Origin: Anagrus nilaparvatae
Lineage: Eukaryota; Arthropoda; Insecta; Hymenoptera; Mymaridae
NCBI GenBank assembly: GCA_022575985.1
Contig: JAKSXM010000266.1
Span: forward strand, 2,666,001-2,730,000
DNA length: 64,000 nt
Direction of reading: 5' to 3'
A program made the position numbers and the translations under genes. A model generated the notes under the pieces. The model saw only the letters and a list, made by a program, of their open reading frames with translations. It made no database searches and was not told the DNA's origin. Shown piece after piece: positions 1 through 11,132 of the stretch (position 1 is the first letter of the stretch; each line of letters opens with the position of its first letter).

Positions 1-1251
1 ACCAAATCATGTCCTTATTTTTGATTAAATTAAAAAAGTGTTTATGCCAAACTTTTCTAAATTGAATAAAGAATGTGGGACAACTCTGATAAGATGCAAA
101 AAAAATTTCTAATTTAATAAAAAAACGAAAAAGAAATAAAAAATTTGATATATAGTCAATCATTAGAAATAAAATTTTCGCATTAAAAAATTTATTAATT
201 TTAATATTAACAATATACCAATTCACTCTGTACGAATATAACAATTATTAAGTTTATGATTAAATTAATTAAATAAACAATTTTTTTTTCACGGCTACAA
301 TAATTCTTTACGAGTTGTTGTATCTTCATTTTCTATACTTAACCCTATTGATTACCCTAAATTTACTAGATTCACCATATAAAAGGTCAGTAATTACAAA
401 GCTCCGGAATGCTGTTAATTAAATTTGATTGCAAGGGAAGTTTACTCTAAAAAAATCAAAGATGAAAGTAAAAAAAAAAAGATGCATCACCCATTAATAA
501 TTTACGTAAAAGCTTTCTTTAATGTATAAGTAAATTTCATGTTAATGCAAGGTCAATGGCAGTAATGTATACAATTTTTCTGCCATAAAATGTATACGAA
601 ATCTTTTTAATTATTCTTTAATATATTTTCTGGTTTTTAAATTAATAATGTAATTTAGAAAACAACAAAAAAAATTTTAAAGAAATTAAAAGGGTTGCCA
701 ATGTATGTCTGGTAATTTTCGGGTGTGTTGTGTCCGAATCTGGCAACCAAATTTAAAATTTCTAAATTGAGACTTCTAATTTAGAAGACAACTTTTAAAA
801 AAACAAAAAAAAATTTTAAAAGGAAAAATAATGTTCTTACAAAATTAATACTTAAATGCCCCAATATCATAAACAGATTTTTAATAATGTTTTGAAAAAT
901 TTTATACAATAAACATTTATTCAATAATTATTGAAAATTACAATAAATTTAATAATGCTGTAAACAATAGTTTCTTGACAGTTTGGCTTCAATTCTGCGA
1001 TAATCTTGAGGATAACTTTCCTATAGTTTAAAAATAATGATTTTATAATTAAACAAAGTATGTTCAATTTTTATTATATTAGAGCCCTTATTTAATTTTT
1101 TAGAGTTTATTTTAATTTTTAAAAATCAAGAAATTACATAAAAAATTTTATTATCTTAAAAAAAAAGTAAAAACGAATATATATATAAATCAATAAAAAA
1201 ATTTAATTGAATTAACAACTGCGGGCTGACAAATTGGGCTACTATTTTTTA
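1..1251. other. Anonymous AT-rich DNA, no gene seen
   Basis: Long A and T runs and stop-dense frames on both strands. I see no exon with flanking splice signals and no recognisable transposon end. Confidence 0.6.
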
Positions 1252-1707
1252 TTAAGGGGCCAAGGTCCAAAAGACACGTGCTGAATTCATGTTGGGAATT
1301 TTTGGTGACTTTTTTGCGCCATTGATTGTAAGGAACAAGGGATTGATGGTATAAGTATAGGTAGGCTTGTTTTGATGTTGCAAATCCCTACAAATCCGTA
1401 ATTGTAAATATTTCCTACATCATATGAAAATAATAAATTTAATAAATTATTGTATGTGTTTTTATAATTCTGATGACAATAAATTGTTTTTTTTTCTAAC
1501 AAAAATTTTAAATAATAAAAAAAATTTTTTTTATAAAAATGTACTTTGCAGTGCAAAATTTAGAAAATAATAAAAAACACGAAAATTTATCGATTTTAAG
1601 CTTTCAAATAAGCTGAACTATTAGTCATTAATGTCTTAGATGCCTTGTTTCTTTATGCCAAATGTGCAAAAAATCATGACTGCCTATACGTGGCCTTGGC
1701 CCCTTAA
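1252..1707. mobile_element. TTAA-flanked MITE with GGGGCCAAGG inverted ends
   Basis: The left end reads TTAAGGGGCCAAGG and the right end CCTTGGCCCCTTAA, so about 448 bp lie between two TTAA tetranucleotides. TTAA targets are typical of piggyBac-type elements, which suggests a non-autonomous relative. The interior holds no transposase. The short antisense reading frame inside it looks fortuitous. Confidence 0.65.
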
Positions 1708-2349
1708 CCTAAAAATATTTTTTCTTAATACCTTTTTAAACTGACAAGATTTTCATAGGAAATTCAATCCATTTAGGAAGCATTAGTTGAAAACGCAGAC
1801 ATAATAGCCTCATCTGTATACAATAATTTTTTGTTTGTGTTGCTTTTATAAAAATTTGCCTAAAAACATGTAAACAATAATTAGATGCTTTTTTTAGATT
1901 AACTTAATTTATATTAATTGTATTAATTAACTAATGTAAAATATTAAAATATTTTTTTCAAAATTTATTATAATATTAATATATATTTTAAAATAAGTTA
2001 TCTATACAAATTTTTTTAATTTTTAATAGAGGTTAAAGAAATATTTTTCTATAAACGTATAAGTGTATTTTACATACAAAATTTATGGATATTTTGATAT
2101 TGCGAAAACAAAAGTAAATAAAAAATTTATATATTGCTTATAAAGAAATGAAATTACTCACAAAAACTTTATGCATTAAATAAGCCCAGCGTTGCTTCCT
2201 GTTAGCTTCAAAAGCACACTCATCTATCCATATTTTTTCTTTTAAATTCTTTTTAGAATTATCTATCATTGAAAAATCCATGATTTACAAGTTATTTATT
2301 TAGCTTTAATTACACAATTTCTCAGCAGTTAGATTTAAATTGTTTTAAA

Positions 2350-2524
2350 GGTACGATTTCACCTATCACGCGAAAGCGTTTTGCGTGATCGTTTTTTTTT
2401 TAATCTGTAAAACTACTTTATCGGCCTAGTGACAATATTGTAACTATAGACGCATAATTTAAAAAAACGCTCACGCAAAACACTTCACAGTTCACAGCGT
2501 ATTCAGTGATAGGTGAAACGTACC
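2350..2524. mobile_element. Short hairpin MITE (GGTACGATTTCACC ends)
   Basis: GGTACGATTTCACCTATCAC at the left faces GTGATAGGTGAAACGTACC at the right, giving an imperfect foldback of about 175 bp. Second inner arms (cgcgaaagcgttttgcgtga against tcacgcaaaacact) extend the pairing. No coding capacity. The superfamily cannot be assigned, because no clear target duplication is visible. Confidence 0.6.
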
Positions 2525-2910
2525 GATTGTTAAAATGAAACTGCAATGGCGCGAGAATTTAAAATTTATATCAACCTAAAAATCTAAAATTAGTCAAATG
2601 AAATTAATTTTGTAAAAATTTATCACAAATTAAACTTAAAATAAATTAATATTATTTAATAATCAATAATAAAAAATATTTTATGAATAGCCCACAATAA
2701 CGTGCCCACGAAAAAATTTAGGTTCAACTTTTGAAGGAGATGGAAGTTATAAAAACAATAAGTTAATCTGTATCGACGGTTTAGCTTTCTTTGTTTTTTT
2801 GCAATACCCAAAGTAAGATCCCATATGAAGTAGTATCCTTAATTGTTTACAGCATTTTTATTAAAAATAAATTTTTTTTGTAGGTTTTTATTATTGTTAT
2901 ATTACTACAA

Positions 2911-4110
2911 TTGGTTTGCCGACTTTACGGCCAATGGAACGGCTCCGATCGAGAGTTTCCGATACTCGCGTGCAAAAAGCTTTCGGATACCTTCTTGCTA
3001 AATGCTCGAAAAATCTCGCGTGCAACAAGCAAGCTCGACATCTTTTTGCGCGACACTCACGGAATGAATGTCGCATGCATCAAGCAAGCGGAAACGTACG
3101 TTTTTGCACGATGCACGTAAACGAGCTGAAAGCCGGCTGGTTCTAAAAACACCTTAGGCTGAGTCCAGACACAGCGCGTTTCGCATGCGATAATGAAAAA
3201 GCGTGCGATTTTAGAATAGGGATTCAATACATTTTATCGCACGGTTTTCATTGTCGCATGCGAAACGCGCTGTGTCTGGACTCAGCCTAAGCGCAACCGT
3301 TAGCGCAGCCGCAACGAAAAACGCAGAGACCGAAAATCACGTTGTTCGCATTGTGTCGCGGCAACACTTCTGGTTGTGACTCTCTATTACGGCGTTTAGG
3401 CTGGTTCTCCAAACTCCGTAAATTCCGCTCGGAAAATTGCTTGACGTTCACGAAAGGTCTCATAAACTTAAAAACCTTACGGCTTTGCCTTGGTCTCCCA
3501 TAGCGGTTTCGCTCGGTCTCGATTGGGTATGTACAGTTTCACTGTTCTCTCATGGTTTCTTATGCTCTTTAAAAGTAATAACTCTTTATAAAAAGGTATA
3601 TAATTGTCTTAAACTAAATTTAGAGAATCTTTGATCGTGAACTTACGATCGAGAAATTCCGATCAAACCACTTCAGTCGAGATGCTCCTACAAGAAACTA
3701 CAATCCAACAGCTTCGATCAAGAAACTTCGATCGAGAGTTTCCGATCGAAAAACTCAGATTAAGAAGCTCCGAACGAGAAACTACGATGGAGCAACTTCT
3801 CGGATTTTCACGTGCATAGAGTTTTCGGATATCCTGCTAGATGCTCGCGGGATCTCGCGTGCAGCAAGCCGGTAGGACATTTTCTTGCACGAAGCTCGTG
3901 GTTTGTCTAGAGCATCGTGAGACTTTGAAACTAGTATCGATATCGTCTCTAGAGATAGCTATTTCGAGATGAGATCACAGTAGACCTGTGACGAAGTAAC
4001 GAGGCAACCTCGTTTTCGGCGTACGAGGCGAGGCGAGAATGAGACGAGAACAAAGCGAGATCAAAATTTGAAATTCTTGCTTAGACGAGGTGAGACCGAG
4101 AGTTAAATTT
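2911..4110. repeat. GC-richer repetitive block with GATCG and CTCGCGTGCA motifs
   Basis: This stretch is much richer in G+C and CpG than its surroundings. It repeats short motifs: CGATCGAGA, TCTCGCGTGCA, GCTTTCGGATA, and near 4000 many GAGACGAG words. The overlapping open frames follow from low stop density in such repeats and look like no protein I know. A hairpin MITE lies within it. Confidence 0.6.
3153..3291. mobile_element. Hairpin MITE with about 56-bp near-perfect arms
   Basis: CTTAGGCTGAGTCCAGACAC at the left is the exact complement of the right end. Pairing continues for roughly 56 bp with two or three mismatches around a short AT-rich loop. The GGCTGAGTCCAGAC terminus resembles GGCTGATTCCAGAC at 30903 and the GACTGATTCC/GAATCAGCC hairpin at 32080-32204, so these may be one family. 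TTA/TAA flanks would suit a Harbinger-type target, but a clean direct duplication is not evident. Confidence 0.65.
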
Positions 4111-5152
4111 TCAATATCGCAGAGATTGATGCATTTTTTAGTATCTCTGTTTGTAAGCTATACGTGACTAGAAAACCTTGTTGCTTTTATTAGTAATTTC
4201 TCATTGCTTAGCATTCAGGAAAATCCTTGTTGCTTTTCATATACAGAAAAATCCTCATTACTTGTGAAGGAGACAGAGAGAGAGAGAGGGAACTACTTTA
4301 ATTTATATCACGTGGTACAAAAAAACCGGCAGAATAAACAATATTTGAATTGAATTTTAATTAAATATTTTTTTTTATTTTATTTTTTATCTATTTTTAT
4401 TGGAATGATAATTTTTGTAAGAAATGCCGAAAAATATTATTGTTATGAAAACAAAGACATTTCTAACAAAAATAACCACATAGTAACTACTCCCTGACTA
4501 AGAGTTTTCTCCCTGAAATTTCTGTCATCTCCTTGATGACCTTCGGGGTGAAAATGAACTGTCCGAGGGAAATCTGATATCCTGACATAATTCTAAATTT
4601 TTTATCCAAAACAATTTTCCGATTTTCTAATACGGACTAAAAGACATGAAAAAAGGAACTTTTGTAAATTACGTAGGGATTTTCAAGGTTGATAAAAACA
4701 TTTTCATTGATGAAAATTTTTATTTTTTTGCCTTAGCATATTTTCCGATTTTCCGGGATGGTGGCCAAAAAACATATCAGAATAAGCTTTTTACATTATC
4801 TGTAGATTTTAAAAGTTGAGATAAACATTTTTAATTATTAAGATTTTAATGTTTTTCATCAAAAGATTTTCAGATTTTCATCAAAATTTTCATTTTTTTT
4901 TTTTGTTTTTTTACGTGCGATTTGGGCCATTCTTTATTTTTCTGGCCATGGGTCGTAATATACTATATTATTTTAAGATCATTTTTTAACTAAGAATTTA
5001 GCTGAATAGTTAATAAAAACAAAAAACGTATTTATTAATTATGGTTATAGTAAATTGTTTTTAAAAAGTATGGTTATAGGAGAAATTTTATTTTGATAAA
5101 GAAAAATTTAAATAGATAAAATCGAGCTTAATTTTTTTTTTTAATATTTGAA
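4111..5152. other. No gene seen; fragment of a dispersed hairpin repeat near 4910
   Basis: AT-rich sequence with a short GA run at 4268-4290. At 4910-4965 a fragment (acgtgcgatttgggccattc) belongs to the family that recurs at 15055, 29920, 39515, 40498, 48229 and 49513. No supported exon. Confidence 0.5.
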
Positions 5153-5419
5153 ATGATTGCATTAATAATAAGAAATTATAAAATAATTTCTTTTAAAGCA
5201 ACAATAAACAATACTGAAAAATTAAAAATGAAGTTAATTCTTCCAAAAATAGATTGTGAGATTTATACAAAAGAAAATGATACTTTTATATCCATGGCGA
5301 TTAAAAAATATTTAATAAAAAATAATAGTGAGATTTCTACAATAAAAAACAATAATTTTATGTCCACGTCGATTAAAAAATATCCAATAAAAAAAAGTTT
5401 ATTAGAGGTATTTAAATAA
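5153..5419 (+). CDS. Possible small protein with duplicated 24-residue unit
   Basis: An 88-codon open frame, not recognised. Its only notable trait is a near-exact 72-bp tandem duplication starting at 5257 and 5329, giving two 24-residue units (EIYTKENDTFISMAIKKY and EISTIKNNNFMSTSIKKY, each ending in a lysine-rich tail). The duplication keeps the frame. GAG|GTATTT near 5405 could be a splice donor, so this might be a first exon. No start context or homology supports translation, so it may be chance coding in AT-rich repeat DNA. Confidence 0.25.
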   Translation: MIALIIRNYKIISFKATINNTEKLKMKLILPKIDCEIYTKENDTFISMAIKKYLIKNNSEISTIKNNNFMSTSIKKYPIKKSLLEVFK

Positions 5420-6280
5420 ATTATAATTACTTCTTTTTTCAATATTACTAATTTATTAATACTTTTATTCCAGCAATATTATGAAAAAATACAAAGTTGA
5501 TAATTTTTCAATTTTTTAAGTATTAATAGAAAATACTTTAATTAAAGTTTATTTTAATTATTAAAATTTATATATAAGTTGCTCATATTTATTATGTGTA
5601 TTAAATTTATTACGCTTATTATTTAATTATTTTTTCTTTTCTTTTGTTGTTAATTATTTTATCTTATTAATCGTTATTAATATCTTATTTATTTAAAAAT
5701 ATTTATTTATAATGTCATTGTAAATAGAGTTATTTAATTTTAATTTTAAACAACAAATATAAATTTCATAAATCATTAACTCAATATAAGTATTATAATA
5801 TGCAGTAGCAAAATTAAAAACCTTTTACAACAAAAATAATTTGTACTTAAACTAATTCAAAAAAATTTTATGTAAGAAAATAAATTTTCTGAAAATAAAT
5901 AAAAAATCATTATTTTCTAATAATTACTTACATTTATTTACCAGATTATTTAAAAAATTGATCTTTGGATTTAAATTTAAATATATGACAATGTACTTGA
6001 ATTTCTTATTTCTTTTACTAGATATTGCATTTTTGAAAAATTTAGGCAACTTAGCTTTGATCGATAAATATATTTCATTAAGCGATTTAAGGATTGTAAA
6101 ATTCAAGTATAAAAGTAAACATCCTCATACTTTGTTTTGCAATATCTGAATGTCATTATCATATATTGCTGATTTTACCAAGCAAACTCCTAATGTTTTT
6201 TTACTTCCTATTTCTACTATTATGTTGCTTCATCGTATTATGATGTTTTGAGATTTTGGAAACATTATAGGTAATTTTTT
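5420..6280. other. AT-rich, no gene seen
   Basis: The two 60-residue frames here (5924-6149, opposite strands, mutually antisense) lack motifs and splice context. I do not support a gene. Confidence 0.5.
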
Positions 6281-6284
6281 TTTT

Positions 6285-6700
6285 TTTAAAGGGGTAGTTT
6301 TAGCTATTTGAAGGGCGAAATATTGAATATTTAAGAAAATTAAGTCGAAATTCTTGATTAGCGACCCAAAATCCTATATGGACATATCCTGGTTGCTCAA
6401 AGTGCGAAAATAGCAAAAACACCCTCTTTTCGGGGGTAATTGTAGCCAATTTAGGGGTGAAATTTTAATTATTTATGAAAAAGAAGTCGAAACTCTTGAT
6501 CAGCGACCCAAAAAACCCGTATGAGGCAAATCTGAGCGCTCAAAGTGCAACTATGTAAAAAACACTCCATTTTGGGGTAGTTTTTTGCAAATTTAGGGGT
6601 GAATCCCCCATTTTTTTACGAAATGATCCCGATTTTCGTGTTCAGCGACCCAAAAAACATATACTAAAGAAAATCTCATGTTTGCCAGTAAAAATACAAC
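6285..6700. repeat. Degenerate tandem repeat, about 140-bp period
   Basis: Three diverged units begin with ggggtagtttt or gggggtaattgt near 6290, 6433 and 6573. Each then has an aggggtg box, an aa(g)tcgaaa(c/t)tcttgat segment and a conserved 'agcgacccaaaa' box. Units differ by substitutions and small indels. No coding potential. Confidence 0.6.
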
Positions 6701-7407
6701 CCCCCCCCCTTCCGTATTTTGACTGGAGTAATTCGTCAAACGCTCCAGATAGCTTCATCGCTGAAGAGCATAAAATCATTGACATAGGAGTGACTATATG
6801 TTAATGCATAAAATAATGAAAACATCAACATTATTTAACGTTATTTAGATACATCACCAAAATCATTTAAAGTTGAATTTAAAAACAATGTAAAACTCTT
6901 AAATCTTAATTGTGAACGGCAAAATTTTAAGAAAAAAGTTATTGACCAAAAGCGACAGCATAATAAATAAAATATAATGCATAAGTAAAAAAATTCTGAA
7001 TGTAAAGGCAATTTAAAATATTAAGACTGCTTTTTACAACAAATTAAATTTTGAGCCTCGATACAAAAAAAAAATAAAATTTATAATAGATATGGCAGCC
7101 AAAATAATTTATTTATGTGATAAAAAGAAAATTTGGTCTGAAAACAATATGATTTAAGTTCACAACTAAATTTTTAAATTAATTTTTTATTGACAAGTCA
7201 ATTTTATGTCAGATTAATACTCAGATATATTGCCCAAAAATTAAATGAACTAAGACTGAAGTGGAAATGTCCTGTTTACCTTAAATAAGGAAAAAAATTG
7301 TTTTAAAGTGAAAAAAAAATAACAGACCTAATAATAATTAAATAATACAACTTTAATATTGCCCAATTGTTTTGTTATATTATTTTACATTCTTAAACTA
7401 TATATAT
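6701..7407. other. No gene seen
   Basis: AT-rich spacer downstream (3' side) of the minus-strand SWIB-domain gene. No motif or repeat recognised. Confidence 0.5.
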
Positions 7408-7769
7408 TTATTTATTTAAAATTTCATTTACTAGTAAGCTCAAATCTATTAATTTTATTTTCTCTGTATTAAAAATATTTTTCAATTCATCATCGCATTT
7501 CACTATTTGCACTCCTTTTTCAGTAACCTGAAATAAAAATTTTTTTTTATAATAAAAGTTATTTTTTATCATATAAATTATTCAAAGAGTACCAATAAGT
7601 TTTTATCTATTATGTATTTTGTAACTGAATTGATTATTTCACTTCGATTCATTTTTTTCTTTTTTAATATTTTTTTTAAATTTTTGTTTGTTATATTAAT
7701 ACTTTCAATTTTTATTTTAGCCCTGGATTTTCGTTGTTTAGGACCTGCAAACAGAACTTTACGATGCAA
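7408..7769 (-). CDS. Small SWIB-domain protein, copy A (two exons)
   Basis: Exons 7593-7769 and 7527-7408 join through a GTACTC donor and a TTTCAG acceptor in phase 0, giving a 98-residue protein. The N-terminus is basic (MHRKVLFAGPKQRKSRAKIK). From about residue 22 it reads as a SWIB-type fold: ITNKNLKKIL, MNRSEIINSVTKYIIDKNLL, then after the intron VTEKGVQIVKCDDELKNIF and IDLSLLVNEIL. This follows the family order of a leading helix, an 'R.E....L..YI...NL' helix, an 'I.CD..L..LF' segment and a final hydrophobic helix. SWIB domains occur in BAF60-type chromatin remodelling proteins and in small stand-alone proteins. The intron falls at the same place as in the copy at 26970-27523, so the two are paralogues. 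No stops or frameshifts. Function beyond the fold is unknown. Confidence 0.72.
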
Positions 7770-8836
7770 AGTTTAAGAATTTTTGTCAATCTATGGGCAT
7801 AGGCTTTTTCTACACCAATCCATAATCATATTTTATCATACAAATGTCTGGTATAAATTTATTGGTATAGCTGGTGTAATTATGTGTTTCATATATAATT
7901 AAGTCTGCTAAACCAACAAATGCCTAACAGTCATGATTATCATAAAAGATTATTATATGTGCTGATGTAGAAAGGGGCAAAAAAACAAGAATGTCCCAAA
8001 TTGCACGTTAATGAAATTTTATTATATAATAGCTGCGAATTCAATAATTTGTTTGTATCAAATGTTTTGAATTTAAATTAACATGTTTTAGAAAATTTTT
8101 TGTGTTATCAAATTTACATGTTGTCAATTTAAAAAAAAATGTAAAGAGGTTGAAGATTATCAGATACCTATACATTTTCTTAAGTTATTAACAATAACAA
8201 ATTTTCATGCAAACGTTTCAAAGCAAATTCGCAAAATAAATAAACTGTGATTTGGTACATTCTTGACTTTTATAAACCCTTGGTTAAAAATGTACTTTTT
8301 ATTGTAACGGTAAATATTCATCATATAACTTAATTTTTAAATATAATATAGAAAAATTTACTTTATATGATATTGGTGTATTCATGTAATCAGTGGCTTT
8401 TCTGGGGGGTAGGGGGTGAATCTCCAAAAAATACGTCTGAAAACCGTAAAATTTCCTAACAGTTTATAAACAAAAATAGTAATAACTAATTGAAGCTGTG
8501 GAGGAGGCGATCGCCCCCCAACCCACCAAATCCACCACTGCATGTCACGTATTTTTTTTAATAAGAAATAATTTAAGTTAATTACTTTTTCCATCTGCTG
8601 TTAGATTTTCCTTAACTTGACCAATATTTTTTTTTTCCTTATTCATTGTTTTATTTTTTATATGAATTAAAATTTTATTTTCTAATATCTGCTTTTAACC
8701 TGAACCTATTAACCACGGTTTATTCACCGCAAATACGAATGGCGCTGCGCACATTAGATGCATATGACGCATGCGCAGTTTATTTTAAATAATTTTGTAC
8801 TAGTAATATTAGAGGGCGTAAAATCGCATTCGCTCT
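7770..8836. other. 5' flank of SWIB copy A; no other gene seen
   Basis: AT-rich. It should hold the promoter of the minus-strand SWIB gene, but no clear TATA or initiator can be singled out. The frame at 8382-8594 antisense crosses a G-rich low-complexity stretch and is not supported. Confidence 0.45.
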
Positions 8837-9080
8837 AAAGGGTCGATTTCATGGCAGATCTGTTTCATTGAGCGTATTCTTACTAGATTTTAGGGGCACT
8901 AGGGTAAAAATAATTAATTATGACTCAAAATTTATCAAAATTCTTCTCGAAAAGGATCCATAAAATCGCCCAGTAGCAAAATTTTAATTAAATTTTAGTG
9001 ATAATTACTAGAGTTCAATTGAAATCAACTCTAGTGACCCTAGAATTTAGTAAACATTTGCTCCATGAAATCGCCCCTTA
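8837..9080. mobile_element. TIR MITE with TCGATTTCATGG ends
   Basis: Left end AAGGGTCGATTTCATGG faces right end CCATGAAATCGCCCCTT, about 244 bp in all. Inner segments (ttactagattttaggggcactagggt against accctagaatttagtaaa) also pair. No open frame. Superfamily not assigned. Confidence 0.6.
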
Positions 9081-9558
9081 AGGGTCTCTAATTTGCTCGC
9101 TTTATTTATTTTACCCAATGCATGCTGATCACATGTTTAGACTTTAGGTTATAAAACATGTTTATTTATTATTATTTACAATTTTTTTAAATGTTGGTGT
9201 TAAATAAAAAAAAAATTATTCATGTTAAAATAAAGTTAATTTTTAAAATTAATAAGGTGTAAAAATCAGTAAGTTCTAAAAAATTTTAATAAATACGACT
9301 ATGTTAAAAAATATTTTACTAAAAAAATTTGTATTAAGATACGGTTTACAAATTTTAGACAAGGAAATGCCCAGGATTAGAGTCAACAGCCAGCACGAGC
9401 TAAGAACTTACCTCTTGCTCGTCAAGCTTGTAACAGACATGATAGTATACAAATCCTAAGCTGTGCTTGGTGTTACATGCTTTTATCACAAAATATTCAT
9501 CAGTTTGCAGTGAGTTAATTGTGAATAATTAGTTGTAAATTTACAGAATAAATATACA

Positions 9559-9692
9559 GAAATAAATGTACAATAAATTTACAGAATAAAGTACGTGTGG
9601 CTCCTATATTTCTGGAAATTTAGATGAAATAAATGTACAATAAATTTACAGAAAAAAGTACGTGTGGCTCCTATATTTCTGGAAATTTAGAT
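9559..9692 (+). repeat. 67-bp tandem duplication
   Basis: A 67-bp unit starting gaaataaatgtacaataaat is present twice, starting at 9559 and 9626, with one substitution. It duplicates the start of the coding-like stretch that leads into the 4E-T-like fragment. Because 67 is not a multiple of three, the duplication shifts the frame and helped disable that copy. Confidence 0.85.
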
Positions 9693-10870
9693 GCTCCTGA
9701 AGGAGGTTTTTATAAACTCATGCAAGCTATAATTTCTGAAGATAAAATAAATTACTGTTGCAGTGAAAGTTACTGCATGAACTACAAATTGTTCAGAACG
9801 GACTCGAAGATTTAGTAACTATTAATGAATTTTTCTAATTATTGTGTTGCTTAAAATATCAAGACCACCATAAAACTAGTCACCCAGATTTTAATCTTGA
9901 TGATTTCCTTAAATCAGTTAACTTCCCAGGAGTATCAAGCTTATAAACAGTAAATTTTTGATTCTGTCTTATAGATGAATAGTATCCTTCAAAATTACTC
10001 AAATTAGATACATAAATTTAATTTTATTTACAGAACGGTGTTGGTGCTAATGATGGATCAGGATCTTGATTTAGTCAATGGTTTAAGCGAGATAGTCCAG
10101 ATATTTTAGATAATCAGAGAGTCATGATCCAAAATGAACTATTAAACAATCTTTTAAATGACATCTGAACCAAAAAATCAGATTCCTTCTGTAACTGAAT
10201 CTAATGCTTACTTTGCTCCAATATCTCCTGCAAATACTTCAATAAATTCAAATAACATCGATAAACAATTTCCAATTCAGTAATTTCACTCATGAAAAAT
10301 TCGTCTATTAATGAAAGAGGTATTTTTTTTATTTAATTTAAATTATATAAATTTTAAAACAGATACGTCTTATTAACAATTATTATATGAATTTAAAGCT
10401 TGCTCAAGTATCCAAAGGACAGGCTGTACCTGCAGCAAATGGGACGATTACTCAAAAACCAGCATTAAATTCTCAACAGCAACCTATTACACTAAAGCAG
10501 GTTTGTACAGAACTTGTTAAAAAATTGACGAAAGATTTTATTACTAAATTAAATACTTATTTATGAAAAATTTTTTTAGCTCTTAAATAGTTAAATACCC
10601 AACTAAAAACTCAACCTCAAATGCCGACTCAGCCTGATATGCAGCATTCCTTACCTGAAAATATTCAAGCAATGCAAATGCCACCTTTTAATCAAGTCGG
10701 TCCTCTTGGCCCCGTGCAACATGTCCATCAAAGTCAAATGCAACATGAAAATGTGTTAAAAGTTTTTCAAATTCAACAGCAGCAACAACAAAAACAACTA
10801 CAGCAACAAAAACAAAGACAACAAAATCAAATGCTTTCAATGTTAATGCACCAACAAATTAATTTAATTC
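9640..10870 (+). pseudogene. 4E-T (eIF4E transporter)-like gene fragment, decayed
   Basis: Several coding-like blocks lie in order on the plus strand: PEGGFYKLMQAIISEDK (9690s), SHPDFNLDDFLKSVNFPG (9880s), then DGSGS-stop-FSQWFKRDSP followed by NQRVMIQNELLNNLLND (10050-10165), EPKNQIPSVTESNAYFAP (10170s), and a Gln-rich tail (QIQQQQQQKQLQQQKQRQQN, 10770-10830). A 'GSRFSQWF' block plus a Gln-rich C-terminus recalls 4E-T/EIF4ENIF1, the P-body protein that binds eIF4E and represses mRNA in germ cells. The Arg of that block is a TGA here, and other frames are shifted. Possible introns remain (cag before 'aacggtgttgg'). The assignment rests on remembered family features without alignment, so it is moderate. 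Confidence 0.5.
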
Positions 10871-10875
10871 CAGAA

Positions 10876-10939
10876 ATTAATGCAAGAATTAAGTGAGTAT
10901 TGTGAAAAATACTCGGGTCCAGTTTTATCATCAGAACAA
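10876..10939 (+). pseudogene. Detached Tudor-gene exon piece (first copy of duplicated segment)
   Basis: After a TTCCAG acceptor-like site the frame reads KLMQELSEYCEKYSGPVLSSEQ, followed by GTAATG, which could be a donor. The last part is nearly identical in DNA to 13964-14002, where the same residues run directly into a Tudor domain. The piece therefore belongs to the Tudor gene and is now 3 kb from its partner, separated by a zinc-finger gene. Confidence 0.55.
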
Positions 10940-11132
10940 GTAATGATATTTATTATAAAATTAAAATATTTGTAATCAATAGATTACATTATTTTCTTAA
11001 CAATTTTTGACATTTAAATTTATTCAGGGTTGCAATTAAAATTTATTTTACTTATAAACTTAGTTCCTATTTATTGATTTGAAAAAATATTTGACTTGAT
11101 TCAGGTTGTTTATAAAAATTTATTTTTTAAAC

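Noticed and set aside
2911..3819. Several 60-76 residue frames on the plus strand
   Set aside because: They overlap each other in different frames inside a GATCG/CGCG-rich repeat, where stops are rare by composition.
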